Source: DATMRS01 sp035566015 (GTDB lineage Bacteria > Pseudomonadota > Alphaproteobacteria > Sphingomonadales > Sphingomonadaceae). Taken from it: 64,000 nt of DNA. This document shows, piece after piece, positions 16,638 through 25,871 of the stretch. Position 1 is the first letter of the stretch. Every line of letters starts with the position of its first letter. Under the pieces are notes generated by a model that made no database searches, was not told the origin of the DNA, and saw only the letters and a list, made by a program, of their open reading frames with translations. Location: assembly GCA_035566015.1 (NCBI GenBank), contig DATMRS010000022.1:310001-374000 (forward strand), written 5' to 3'. Position numbers and translations under genes: made by a program.

Positions 16638-17582
16638 ATGGCTGCCACCAGCGGACAGCGCGTCATCTATGCCGCGCTTGCCGGCAACTTCGCGATCGCG
16701 GCGACCAAATTGGCGGCCGCCGCGATCACCGGCAGCTCGTCGATGCTCACCGAAGGCGTCCATTCGCTGGTCGACACCGGCAATCAATGGCTGTTGCTTT
16801 ACGGGCTCAAGCGGTCGCGCCGGCCGCCCGATGTGGTGCATCCGCTCGGCTATGGGCGGGAATTGTATTTCTGGAGCTTCGTCGTCGCTCTGCTGATCTT
16901 CGCGGGCGGCGCGGGCGTTTCGGTCTATGAAGGCATCCAGCATATCCGTAAGCCGGAGGTCATCAGCCGGCCGCTGGTGAACTATGTCGTCCTCGGCTTT
17001 GCCCTGCTGTTCGAGGGCGGTTCCTGGCTGATCGCGCTCAAGGAGTTTGCGCAAACCAAGGGCGATGACAGCTGGTGGCGCGCGATCCGCCGCAGCAAGG
17101 ACCCGTCCACCTTCGCGGTGCTGTTCGAGGATAGCGCCGCGATCGTCGGCATCCTGATCGCCGCCCTGTTCATCACGCTGGCGGTGGTGATGGAGGAGCC
17201 CCGGCTGGACGGCGTGGGATCGGTGCTGATCGGCGTCGTGCTGGCGATCGTCGCGGTGCTGCTGGCCCGCGAAAGCAAGGGCTTGCTGATCGGCGAGCGG
17301 GCGAGCGTCGGCGTGAGCGGCGCGATCGCGGCGATCGCACGCGAGGAGCGGGGGGTGTGCGCGGTCAACGAGGTGCTGACCATCCATCTCGCCCCCGATC
17401 AGGTGGTGGCCGCGATCAGCCTCGATTTCGACGACGGCTTCACCACGACGCAGATCGAAAAGGCGGTCGAGGCGATCGAGCGGCGGGCGCGTGAGGCGCA
17501 ACCGACGGTGCGCCAGATATTCATTCGGCCGCAGGCGCGTGCCACGCCGCCTCGCGCGCAGACCGCGGCTCGCGAATCCTGA
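16638..17582 (+). CDS. Cation diffusion facilitator family transporter
   Basis: This 314-residue inner-membrane antiporter belongs to the CDF family (Zn, Fe, Mn or Co export). It has about six transmembrane helices, the HSLVDTGNQ metal-site motif in helix 2 (HxxxD) and the FEDSAAIVG site in helix 5 with Glu/Asp, followed by a cytoplasmic C-terminal domain from about residue 215. The HPLGYGRE loop after helix 2 is typical of the family. The metal cannot be told from sequence. It follows the DUF4142 gene by 27 bases. Its last 62 bases overlap the 3' end of the convergent HWE-kinase gene, so the C-terminal tail is encoded on both strands. Confidence 0.88.
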   Translation: MAATSGQRVIYAALAGNFAIAATKLAAAAITGSSSMLTEGVHSLVDTGNQWLLLYGLKRSRRPPDVVHPLGYGRELYFWSFVVALLIFAGGAGVSVYEGIQHIRKPEVISRPLVNYVVLGFALLFEGGSWLIALKEFAQTKGDDSWWRAIRRSKDPSTFAVLFEDSAAIVGILIAALFITLAVVMEEPRLDGVGSVLIGVVLAIVAVLLARESKGLLIGERASVGVSGAIAAIAREERGVCAVNEVLTIHLAPDQVVAAISLDFDDGFTTTQIEKAVEAIERRAREAQPTVRQIFIRPQARATPPRAQTAARES

Positions 17583-19410
17583 GCAGGCGGGCGACCGCGC
17601 CGACAAGCTGCCGGGGATCAAACGGCTTGCCGAGCACGGGCACGTCGCCGAAGGCCGATGGCAGATGATCGGCGCCATAGCCGCTGACGAACAGGAAAGG
17701 CACGTCATGATCGACGAGCGCATCGGCGATTCCGTCCACCTGCCGCCCGTGGAGATTGCCGTCGAGCAGCGCGCCGTCGATCGCGTCGCTTTCGATCATC
17801 CGCATCGCCTGGGTGGCATTACCGGCCGGCCCGACGATCTCGGCCCCGGCCTCCTGCAGGATCGTCGCCAGCTCCACCGCGACGAGTGATTCGTCCTCGA
17901 TCACGAGGATGCGCTTGCCCGCGAGGCAGACCGGCGGCAGGCCGGCGGGCGCAGACTCCTGCGGCGCGGCGGGCGTGAAGGCGCGGGGAAATGCTTCCGA
18001 TCCCGAATAGCGGCCCTCGCCGATCGGCAGCTCGATCTCCCAGCATATGCCGTCCGCATCATAGCGTGGACGGGCCTTGCCCCCGTCCGACTTGATGCTG
18101 CGTTCGATCAGCGTGGTGCCGAAGCCGCGCCGCGAGGGCGGCGTCACCGGCGGGCCGCCCCGCTCGACCCAACGCAGCGTGAGCATCTCGTTCTTTATCG
18201 ACCAGTCGAGCGTGACATGGCCTTCCTCGACCGACAGCGCGCCATATTTGTTGGCGTTGGTGCCCAGTTCATGAAGGATCAGCGCGAGATGGAGCGCAAG
18301 CTGCGGCTCCAGATCGATCGCCGGGCCGGAAACGCTGAGCTTCGTTTCGTCGATCGCGCCCAAGTCGATCTGGTCCTGGATCAGCTCCGTCAGCCGGGCG
18401 CCCTTCCACGTCGTGCTGCTCAAGAGCGAATGGGCACGGGCGAGCGACTGGATGCGGCCGGAGAATTTGGGCGCGAAATCAGCCGGACTTTCCACATGAC
18501 GCAAGGTCTGGTTCGCGATCGCCTGCACCGAGGCGAGCGTGTTCTTCACCCGGTGATTGAGCTCGCCAATCAGCAGATGGCGGGTTTCCTCGGCGCGTTT
18601 GCGTTCGGTGACGTCCAGAATCTGCGTGTTGATCGAGAGGGGATTGCCCGCCGAGTCGAGCAGCACTGAGCAATAGCATTCGCAATCGAGGACGGTGCCG
18701 TCCTTGTGGCGGAAGCGGTGATGATGAACGGTGCGCGGTTCGCCGCCCGCGAACATCTCCCTGATCGAGGCGGAGATGGCGGGCGCATCCTCATCGTGAA
18801 TCCAGCCGAACGTATCGAGCCGGCTGCCCACTATCTCGGCCGCCTCCCAGCCGAACATCCGCTGCGCGCCCTGAGACCAGGACATGAAGCGCAGGGCGGC
18901 GTCGAACTCGACCACGGCGAGCGGCGAATTGTCGCCATGTGCCTGCAACCTTGCCAGCGTGGCGGCGAGCGTGTCGGCGGTGCTGCGCAACTCGTCGCGC
19001 TGCCGCGCCAGTTCCTTCCGCTGGCGGTTCAGCTCGAAAAATATGTCGGCCTTGTTGGTCAGCATCCGCGTGTCGATCGGCTTCAGCAGATAATCGACCG
19101 CGCCCGCCTCATAGCCCCGGAAACGCCGGCGCTCGTCGGTGGCGACGGCGGTGAGAAAGATGATCGGGATATTGCGCGTGCGTTCGGTGCCGCGCATCAG
19201 CTCGGCCAGCTCGAAACCGTCCATGTCGGGCATCTGGACATCGAGCATCGCCAGCGCGAATTCGTGGACGAGCAGCAGCTCAAGCGCCTCGGGGCCTGAA
19301 CGCGCCTTTAGAATCTCCAGCCCGTCACGACGCAGCAGTGCTTCCAGCGCGGCCAGATTCTCGGCCACGTCGTCGACGAGCAGGAATTTGACGGGTTCAC
19401 TGGATGGCAT
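17521..19410 (-). CDS. HWE-family hybrid histidine kinase with two receiver domains
   Basis: A 629-residue cytoplasmic signalling protein. It has an N-terminal receiver (about 8-125, acceptor Asp57 in AMLDVQMPDMDG), a coiled coil, a PAS/PAC domain (about 160-272), an HWE/HisKA_2-type kinase core with His286 in GELNHRVKN, the N-box HELGTNANKYGAL and the diagnostic Trp414-x-Glu416, then a C-terminal receiver (about 498-612, acceptor Asp550). HWE kinases are characteristic of alphaproteobacteria and several feed the PhyR-EcfG stress pathway. The ATG at 19410 follows GGAG and overlaps the cheR end by 14 bases. The 3' end overlaps the convergent CDF gene by 62 bases. No membrane segment is present; input probably comes through its receivers or PAS domain. 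Confidence 0.9.
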   Translation of the reverse strand: MPSSEPVKFLLVDDVAENLAALEALLRRDGLEILKARSGPEALELLLVHEFALAMLDVQMPDMDGFELAELMRGTERTRNIPIIFLTAVATDERRRFRGYEAGAVDYLLKPIDTRMLTNKADIFFELNRQRKELARQRDELRSTADTLAATLARLQAHGDNSPLAVVEFDAALRFMSWSQGAQRMFGWEAAEIVGSRLDTFGWIHDEDAPAISASIREMFAGGEPRTVHHHRFRHKDGTVLDCECYCSVLLDSAGNPLSINTQILDVTERKRAEETRHLLIGELNHRVKNTLASVQAIANQTLRHVESPADFAPKFSGRIQSLARAHSLLSSTTWKGARLTELIQDQIDLGAIDETKLSVSGPAIDLEPQLALHLALILHELGTNANKYGALSVEEGHVTLDWSIKNEMLTLRWVERGGPPVTPPSRRGFGTTLIERSIKSDGGKARPRYDADGICWEIELPIGEGRYSGSEAFPRAFTPAAPQESAPAGLPPVCLAGKRILVIEDESLVAVELATILQEAGAEIVGPAGNATQAMRMIESDAIDGALLDGNLHGRQVDGIADALVDHDVPFLFVSGYGADHLPSAFGDVPVLGKPFDPRQLVGAVARLLRIREPRSAREAAWHAPAAE

Positions 19411-20272
19411 GGATGATCTCCTTGCCGGCGGGGTATAGTCCTCCTGCCCGGTAGATGCGGTCGGCACGGGCGAAATCGGTAAAGCTCCCGGCATGGGCCG
19501 AAAAGCGCAGGCTCTCCTTCGCGCCGAGCCCGATGAAGCCGCCGCGTACCAGCGAATCCTGGAACAGGCCTATCGCGCGATCCTGCAAGCCCCGGTCGAA
19601 ATAGATCAGCACGTTGCGGCAGGAGACGAGGTGAACCTCGGCGAACACCTCGTCCGACACGAGGCTGTGTTCGGCGAACACAGTGCGCGCGCGCAAGCTC
19701 TTGTCGAAGACGGCGGCGCCGTAGGCGGCGGTATAATAATCGGAAAGCGAGGTCGGCGCACCCGTGCGGCGGTGATTCTCGGTGAAGAGGGGCAGGCGGT
19801 CCAGTTCGTAAATGCCCGCTTCCGCCTTCCGCAGCGCCGCCGGGCTGATGTCGGTCGCGTAGAAGATCGTGCGCTCCTCAAGCCCTTCCTCGCGGAACAG
19901 GATGGCGAGCGAATAGAGTTCCTCGCCCGTGCTGCACCCGGCCACCCACACCTTCAGCGAAGGATAGGTGCGAAGATGTGGCACCACCTCCTCCCGCAGC
20001 GTCCGGAAATAGGCCGGATCGCGAAACATCTCGCTCACCTGTATCGTCAGGAAGCCGAGCAGTTCGGGCAGCAAAGCCGGCTCGTGCAATATACGTTCCT
20101 GGAGTGCCGACAGGGTGGGGCAGCGGAAATGCTGCTGCGCGCGCGCCATCCGGCGGCCGACCGAAGCCAGTGAATAACCCCGAAAATCATATTGATAGCG
20201 CCGCCACAGCGCCTCTAGCAGCAACGCCAGTTCGATCTCCTCGGTCGTTTCGGGCGTGCGTCGATCGTTCAC
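19397..20272 (-). CDS. CheR-type protein-glutamate methyltransferase
   Basis: The 291-residue protein has an N-terminal CheR helical domain (about 1-75) and a SAM-dependent methyltransferase domain with motif I VAGCSTGEELYSLAI, ATDISPAALRKAEAGIY and CRNVLIYFD, all hallmarks of CheR. CheR methylates glutamates on chemoreceptors. Here no receptor, CheA, CheW or CheB is nearby, so it more likely methylates or modulates the flanking kinases. Such kinase-CheR sets are frequent outside chemotaxis operons. A GTG start at 20272 overlaps the hybrid-kinase stop as GTGA. The open frame continues upstream, but the 4-base overlap fits best. Confidence 0.88.
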   Translation of the reverse strand: MNDRRTPETTEEIELALLLEALWRRYQYDFRGYSLASVGRRMARAQQHFRCPTLSALQERILHEPALLPELLGFLTIQVSEMFRDPAYFRTLREEVVPHLRTYPSLKVWVAGCSTGEELYSLAILFREEGLEERTIFYATDISPAALRKAEAGIYELDRLPLFTENHRRTGAPTSLSDYYTAAYGAAVFDKSLRARTVFAEHSLVSDEVFAEVHLVSCRNVLIYFDRGLQDRAIGLFQDSLVRGGFIGLGAKESLRFSAHAGSFTDFARADRIYRAGGLYPAGKEIIHAIQ

Positions 20273-23200
20273 CGGGGCATCCAGACCCGGACGAGCGAGA
20301 GCAGCTTGTCGATGTCGAGCGGCTTGGCGAGATAATCGCTCGCGCCCGCCGCGATGCATTGCTCATGGTCCTGCGGCATCGCCTTGGCGGTGAGGGTGAT
20401 GATCGGCAAGTCCTTCCATTGCCCCTGACGCCGAATCTCCTTCGTCGCGGTGAGGCCGTCCATTTCGGGCATCATCACGTCCATCAGCACCAGATCGACA
20501 GGTTGGCCGCCGTCGCGCGCGGCCTCCAGCGCGGTCAGCGCCTCGCGTCCGTTGCGGGCGATGCGGATCGTTGCGCCGTGTGATTCGAACAGGCTGGTGA
20601 GCGCATAGACGTTACGAATATCATCCTCGACCACCAGGATATGCCGTCCTTCGAGCGCGGCGTCGCGATTGAGCGATTTGGCGAGCATTTGCTGGTGCTG
20701 CTCGGGCAGATCCGACACCACCTGATGCAGGAAGAGCGTCACCTCGTCGAGCAGCCGCTCGGGCGATTTCGCGCCCTTGATGATGATCGATTTCGAATAT
20801 TTGCGAAGCTGCAACTCCTCGTCAGCCGAAAGCGCGCGACCGGTATAGACGATCGCCGGAGGGAAGGAGATCGACTCGTCGATGCTCAGCCGTTCGAGCA
20901 CCTCGAACCCCGAAGCGTCGGGCAGATTGAGATCGAGGACCATGCAGTCGAACGTCTCCAGCGCCAGCCGTTCGAGGCACTCGGCGGCGGTGCGGGCGTC
21001 CACCGCCTCGACATCGCGCGAGGCGAGCAGGTGGCGCAGCCCTTCGAGCTGCCTGGCGTCGTCGTCGACCACGAGCACGCGCCGCATCCGCTGCGCCATC
21101 CGCGTCTCGAGCCCTTCCAGCACCTGGACCAGTTCCTCGCGTCGCACCGGCTTCAGCATGTAACCCGCCGCGCCATAAGCGAGCGCGGCCTGCGTATAAT
21201 CGCTGACCGAGACGACATGCACCGGGATGTGCCGGGTGCGCAGGTCGCGCTTGATACGGTCGAGCACGACGAGGCCGGTATGATCGGGCAGGCCGATATC
21301 GAGGATGACGGCGTTGGGCAGATATTGGCGCGCCATCAGCACGCCTTCGTCCGCCGTCTCCGCAATCAGGCATTGAAAGCCCATTTCGTGCGAGAGATCG
21401 CACAGGATGGAGGCGAAAGCCGGATCGTCCTCCACCACCAGAATCACGCGGCCCTCGCCGGTCAGTCGCTCGCGATCGTCCTCGACCGGGGAACGCCTGA
21501 CCGGCAGCGGCGGCGCCTGCTCGGCGGCGCGGGGGCGCGTGTGCGGCTGCGGAGGCGAGGGTGGGGCGGGGCGGGCCTGCGCGGCAGCGGCGTCGTAGGC
21601 GGGCGGCAGCAGCAGGGTGAAGGTGCTGCCCTGGCCCACGGCGCTTTCGACGATGATGTCGCCGCCCAGCAGCCGCGCCAGCTCGCGCGAGATCGACAGG
21701 CCGAGGCCGGTGCCGCCATATTTGCGGCTGACCGTTCCGTCCGCCTGGCGGAAGGCTTCGAAGATATTCTCCTGCTCCTCGGGCGGGATGCCGATGCCGC
21801 TATCGCGCACCGACAGGGCGATACGCCCGTCGGCGGCGGCGCCGATCCGCAGGCGTACCTCGCCCGTGTCGGTGAACTTGATCGCGTTGGACAGGAAATT
21901 CTTGAGCACCTGTTCCAGCCGCTGCGGATCGGTTTCCAGATCGTCGGGCGTTTCCGGCAGGATTTCGAGGGTGAAGAGCAGCCCCTTATCGGCCGCCGCC
22001 GCGCCGAACGCGGTCTTCAGCTTTTCGCCGATCGGCGCGATCCGCACCCGCCGCGGCTGCAATTCGAGCTGGCCCGCCTCGATCTTCGATATGTCGAGGA
22101 TATCGTTGATCAGCAGCAGCAGGTCGTTGCCCGACGTTTCGATCGTCTCGGCGAACTTCACCTCTTCGGCGCTCAGCGTGCCATGGCGATTGTCGGCCAG
22201 CAGCCGGGCCATGATGAGCAGCGAATTGAGCGGTGTACGCAGTTCGTGCGACATGTTGGCGAGAAATTCGGATTTGTAGCGGCTTGCCTGCTCCAATTCC
22301 TTCTTCTGCGCCTGGAGGGCAGACTGGGCGCGGGCGAGATCGTCGCGCTGCGCCTCCAGCGCCTGCATATGTTCTTCCAGATTGGCGTTGCTCTGCTCCA
22401 GCTCGACCTGTTGCTCCTCCAGCCGCGCCTGCGAATCCTGGAGCGAACGGGCCTGCTGCTCCAGCTCCTCATTCGCGGCGCGCAGCTCCTCGCTCTGGAC
22501 CTGCAGTTCCTCGGCCTGCTGCTGCGTTTCTTCGAGCAGTTCCTGGAGCCGCAGCCGGAAGCGCGTCGACCGGATCGCGACGCCGATCACTTCGGCGACG
22601 CTGGCAAGCAGGTCCGCGCGCAATGGGCCGGGCCTGTTCGCGAAGCCCAGTTCCAGAACCGCGTTCGCGTGGCCTTCGACGGTTATCGGCTGGATCAGCA
22701 GGTGGCGCGGCTTCGCCTGTCCAAGGCCCGAGCCGTAATAGAGATAATCATCGGGCACGACATCGAGGCGGAAGGCGCGGCGCTCGCGAAGGGCCTCGCC
22801 GAGCAGGCCGTCGCCGGGCTGCACATGATCGGGAATAGCGGCCTCGGCGGGCACGCCGAAGGTGGCGCGCAGGCGATAGGATTCGCCGTTCTGGATGAAG
22901 ATCGCGCCCGCCTGCGCCCCGACATAATCGGTGAGGAAGCCCAGTACGTTGCCGCCCAGCTCGTCCAGCCCCTGTTCGCCGCTGATCGCCTCCGCAATGC
23001 CGACCTGACCGGCCTGAAGCCAGTCCTGCCGGCGGACTGCCTTCCGGTGCCGCACGAACAGAAAGCCGATGCCGCCGACGATCCAGCAGGTAAAGGCGCC
23101 CAGCAGCCGGTTGATCGCGGCGATGTCGGCGTTCACGCCCGCCGGCCCGAAGATGTAGCCGATAATCATCAGCACCGTCCCCACCGCGGCGAGCGCGGGA

Positions 23201-23370
23201 GGGATGATCGGGCGCATCGCCAGATAAGCGAGGACGACGGGGAAGATGTAGAGGACCCATACCGCCGTACCGAGCGGCAATATCATATCTGCGAGAAAGG
23301 GCAGCACCGTGGCGGCGGCGAGGGCGCCATAGAGGAGCGGATCGAAAGCCTTGTCCGGTGCAGACGCCAT
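20269..23370 (-). CDS. Membrane hybrid histidine kinase with three receiver domains
   Basis: A 1033-residue sensor. There are about four transmembrane helices at 15-107, a GAF domain (about 120-270), a long Gln/Glu-rich coiled coil (about 275-365), a HisKA dimerisation domain with His375 in MSHELRTPLN, and a HATPase_c domain (about 480-590, NAIKFT, DSGIGIP, GGTGLGL). After a Pro-rich linker come three receivers with acceptors Asp691, Asp813 and Asp964. GAF plus coiled coil plus multiple receivers suggests integration of several inputs and phosphorelay within one protein. The ATG at 23370 has GGGAGG 12 bases upstream, a long spacing. It heads a three-gene unit with cheR and the HWE kinase and is divergent from alkB. 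The ligand is unknown. Confidence 0.92.
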   Translation of the reverse strand: MASAPDKAFDPLLYGALAAATVLPFLADMILPLGTAVWVLYIFPVVLAYLAMRPIIPPALAAVGTVLMIIGYIFGPAGVNADIAAINRLLGAFTCWIVGGIGFLFVRHRKAVRRQDWLQAGQVGIAEAISGEQGLDELGGNVLGFLTDYVGAQAGAIFIQNGESYRLRATFGVPAEAAIPDHVQPGDGLLGEALRERRAFRLDVVPDDYLYYGSGLGQAKPRHLLIQPITVEGHANAVLELGFANRPGPLRADLLASVAEVIGVAIRSTRFRLRLQELLEETQQQAEELQVQSEELRAANEELEQQARSLQDSQARLEEQQVELEQSNANLEEHMQALEAQRDDLARAQSALQAQKKELEQASRYKSEFLANMSHELRTPLNSLLIMARLLADNRHGTLSAEEVKFAETIETSGNDLLLLINDILDISKIEAGQLELQPRRVRIAPIGEKLKTAFGAAAADKGLLFTLEILPETPDDLETDPQRLEQVLKNFLSNAIKFTDTGEVRLRIGAAADGRIALSVRDSGIGIPPEEQENIFEAFRQADGTVSRKYGGTGLGLSISRELARLLGGDIIVESAVGQGSTFTLLLPPAYDAAAAQARPAPPSPPQPHTRPRAAEQAPPLPVRRSPVEDDRERLTGEGRVILVVEDDPAFASILCDLSHEMGFQCLIAETADEGVLMARQYLPNAVILDIGLPDHTGLVVLDRIKRDLRTRHIPVHVVSVSDYTQAALAYGAAGYMLKPVRREELVQVLEGLETRMAQRMRRVLVVDDDARQLEGLRHLLASRDVEAVDARTAAECLERLALETFDCMVLDLNLPDASGFEVLERLSIDESISFPPAIVYTGRALSADEELQLRKYSKSIIIKGAKSPERLLDEVTLFLHQVVSDLPEQHQQMLAKSLNRDAALEGRHILVVEDDIRNVYALTSLFESHGATIRIARNGREALTALEAARDGGQPVDLVLMDVMMPEMDGLTATKEIRRQGQWKDLPIITLTAKAMPQDHEQCIAAGASDYLAKPLDIDKLLSLVRVWMPR

Positions 23371-23619
23371 CCTGGCAGAATTCCTCCCAATGCCGTCGGA
23401 GCGCAGCGTCCGCCGCCGACAAGGCGCGCCGGCCGCCGTCCTGGAAAGGATGGCGACGGGCACATGAAATTCGGTCGGCGATCGGCTCGCCGTCCAAAGT
23501 CGCGTTTCTACCCGGCCCCCCTTGTGTAAGCAAGGTTTCATCGCCTCCTTGCCATGCGGGCGAGGCCCCTCGAAACCATATGCCCGCACCCCATCTAAGC
23601 GCATGTGGAGGACGATGCG

Positions 23620-24249
23620 ATGACGGGCAAATGGGACGCGATGCTCCGGCTGGGCGATGGCGCTCTGCTGCTGGGCGGCTTTGCGCGGGAGGGGGCGGGG
23701 GCGCTGTTCGCCGCGATAACCGATATCGCCGCCGCCGCGCCCTTTCGGCACATGGTGACGCGCGGCGGCCTGCGCATGTCGGTGGCGATGACCAATTGCG
23801 GAGAGGCGGGGTGGGTATCCGATCGGTCCGGCTATCGCTACGACGCGCGCGATCCCGCGACCGGGCAGCCGTGGCCCGTCATGCCCGGACTGTTCCGCGA
23901 TCTCGCGGCCGGCGCGGCGGCGGCGGCGGGTTTCGCCGGCTTCGCGCCCGACGTCTGCCTTATCAACCGTTACGCGCCGGGCACGCGCCTGACGTTGCAC
24001 CGGGATATCGACGAGCGCGATTTCGCGCAGCCGATCGTCTCGGTGTCGCTGGGTCTGCCGGCGACCTTCCTATGGGGCGGACAGGCGCGCGGCGAACGGC
24101 CGCGCCGGCTGCGCCTGACACAGGGCGATGTCGTCGTCTGGGGTGGCCCCTCGCGCCTCGCCTTCCACGGTATCGACACTCTGAAGCCCGGCGATCACCC
24201 CCTGACGGGGGAGGCGCGTTACAATCTGACGTTTCGCAAGGCCTTGTGA
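23620..24249 (+). CDS. alkB: AlkB-type 2-oxoglutarate/Fe(II)-dependent DNA dealkylase
   Basis: AlkB removes 1-methyladenine and 3-methylcytosine lesions by oxidative demethylation. The 209-residue protein has the iron ligands His127 and Asp129 (HRDIDERD) and His183 (FHGID), and the 2-oxoglutarate-binding Arg200 in RYNLTFR. Spacing is essentially the same as in E. coli AlkB (131, 133, 187, 204). The ATG at 23620 was preferred over a GTG at 23605 because GGAGG lies 8 bases before it. The gene is divergent from the hybrid kinase. No LexA or Ada-type site was recognised upstream. Confidence 0.93.
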   Translation: MTGKWDAMLRLGDGALLLGGFAREGAGALFAAITDIAAAAPFRHMVTRGGLRMSVAMTNCGEAGWVSDRSGYRYDARDPATGQPWPVMPGLFRDLAAGAAAAAGFAGFAPDVCLINRYAPGTRLTLHRDIDERDFAQPIVSVSLGLPATFLWGGQARGERPRRLRLTQGDVVVWGGPSRLAFHGIDTLKPGDHPLTGEARYNLTFRKAL

Positions 24250-24252
24250 CGG

Positions 24253-24933
24253 TCAGCCACGCAGTGCCGAAAGCAACTCGTCGGTGGGCATCACGTCCGC
24301 GAACAGCGCGCACATGTTGGCGAGCGCGGCATTATGATCGGCGTCGCTGCGGGCTGCGTTGGCGTCCTCGACGAACAGGACCTTGTAGTTGCGCTGCATC
24401 GCGTCGCGCGCAGTGGACTCGCAGCAGCAATTGGTGAGCGTGCCCGTGACGATCAGCGTGTCGATGCCCCGCGCGCGCAACGTCTCGTCAAGATCGCATG
24501 TCCCCGGCACGAAGGCGGAAAAGCGCCCCTTCTCGACGATCACGTCCTCGTCGCGAATATCCAGTTCGGGCCAGAATTCCCAATAATGGGCACCCGGCGC
24601 GAACGCAGCCTGATGCGCCTGCCGCGCCTCGACCGGCAGCCTCGCATAGAAGTTCGACCAGCTTTCGAGCGCGTCGACGGGTGTCGAGAAACGAACGAAA
24701 ATGTTCGTGCCGCCCGCCTTGCGCAGCGCCTCGCCGATCGCGTTGACATGGGGCACGATCTCGCGGGCGAAGGGCACCTCGACCGGCGCGCCCGGCTCCA
24801 TGAAGCCGTTCTGCATGTCGATGACGACCTGCGCCGTCCGCTCGGGCACGATATCGCCGAAGATCGACCGCCGCCCGCCGCGCGCCTGATTCCGCTGCGC
24901 GATCAGTTCCGGTGCGATATCGATCTGGTGCAT
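24253..24933 (-). CDS. Isochorismatase-family cysteine hydrolase
   Basis: A 226-residue cysteine hydrolase (isochorismatase/nicotinamidase superfamily). The catalytic triad is visible: Asp39 in VVIDMQNGF, Lys135 in VEKGRFSAF and Cys170 in TNCCCEST, where Val of the usual TNVCVES is replaced by Cys on both sides. The cis-peptide region VTGTLTN precedes it. Members cleave isochorismate, nicotinamide, ureidoacrylate, N-carbamoyl compounds and others, and substrate cannot be assigned here. The ATG at 24933 is preceded by GAGAGGAAGG. It lies just downstream of era on the same strand (41 bases) and converges tightly on alkB (3 bases between stops). Confidence 0.88.
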   Translation of the reverse strand: MHQIDIAPELIAQRNQARGGRRSIFGDIVPERTAQVVIDMQNGFMEPGAPVEVPFAREIVPHVNAIGEALRKAGGTNIFVRFSTPVDALESWSNFYARLPVEARQAHQAAFAPGAHYWEFWPELDIRDEDVIVEKGRFSAFVPGTCDLDETLRARGIDTLIVTGTLTNCCCESTARDAMQRNYKVLFVEDANAARSDADHNAALANMCALFADVMPTDELLSALRG

Positions 24934-24974
24934 GGCCTTCCTCTCCGCTGTGTCGCGCCGACCCTTAATGCGGT

Positions 24975-25871
24975 TCAGTCCACCCAATCCAGCCCGATCT
25001 CGCGATAGAGGCTGCGATCCTCCTCCCAATCGGGCTTCACCTTGACGTGGAGGAAGAGGTGCACCTTGCGGTCGAGCAGGGCGGACAGCTCGGCGCGGGC
25101 GCGGCTGCCTATCTCCTTCAGCCGTGCGCCGCCCTTGCCGAGGATGATCGCCTTCTGGCTGTCGCGCGCGACGAGGATCTGTTGGTGGATGGCGACCGAT
25201 CCGTCGCGGCGCTCCTCATATTTCTCCGTCTCGATCGCGCTGGCATAGGGCAGCTCGGCGTGGAGCTGGAGATAGAGCTGCTCACGCGTCACCTCGGCGG
25301 CGATCATCCGGTCGGTGGCATCGGATACCTGATCTTCGGGGAAGTGCCAGGGGCCGGCGGGCATCGCATCGGCCAGCGCTTTCTTAAGATCGGCGATGCC
25401 GTCGCCGCTGGTCGCGCTGACCATGAAGATGGCGCGCGGATCGAGCATCTCCTGAAAGGCCACCGCAAGCTCGAGCAGCTTTTCCTTCCGGACGAGATCG
25501 ACCTTGTTGAGGATGACAACCTTCGCCTCGGGCCGCGCCTTCAGCGTTTCGGCCAGAGCCCTGACGCGGGCGGTGGCCCCCGTCTTCGCATCGACGACGA
25601 GGGCGATCAGGTCGGCATCGGTCGTGCCCTCCCAGGCGGCGGCGACCATCGCCCGGTCGAGCCGGCGGCGCGCCTCGAAAATGCCGGGCGTGTCGACCAG
25701 CATGATCTGCGCCGTCCCTTCCAGCGCGATGCCCATCAGCCGGACGCGCGTCGTCTGTGCCTTCGGGCTGACGATCGCGACCTTCTGGCCGACGAACGCA
25801 TTCACCAGCGTCGACTTGCCCGCGTTGGGCGCGCCGACGACGGCGACGAGGCCGCAGCGTTCCCCGCTCAT
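24975..25871 (-). CDS. era: GTPase Era
   Basis: Era is an essential GTPase that binds the 3' end of 16S rRNA and helps mature the 30S subunit. The 298-residue protein has the G-domain motifs GAPNAGKST (G1), the switch region SPKAQTTR, DTPG (G3) and NKVD (G4), followed by a C-terminal KH domain with ILGKGGARLKEIG. Length is typical. The ATG overlaps the rnc stop as ATGA, so translation is coupled to RNase III, a widespread arrangement. recO, often next in the operon, is absent here; a cysteine hydrolase follows instead. Confidence 0.97.
   Translation of the reverse strand: MSGERCGLVAVVGAPNAGKSTLVNAFVGQKVAIVSPKAQTTRVRLMGIALEGTAQIMLVDTPGIFEARRRLDRAMVAAAWEGTTDADLIALVVDAKTGATARVRALAETLKARPEAKVVILNKVDLVRKEKLLELAVAFQEMLDPRAIFMVSATSGDGIADLKKALADAMPAGPWHFPEDQVSDATDRMIAAEVTREQLYLQLHAELPYASAIETEKYEERRDGSVAIHQQILVARDSQKAIILGKGGARLKEIGSRARAELSALLDRKVHLFLHVKVKPDWEEDRSLYREIGLDWVD

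Noticed and set aside
20641..23529. 962-residue open frame on the plus strand opposite the hybrid kinase
   Set aside because: It is the antisense shadow of a clearly coding gene; high GC leaves few stops. It shows no domain, and its composition is Arg/His/Leu/Gln-rich.
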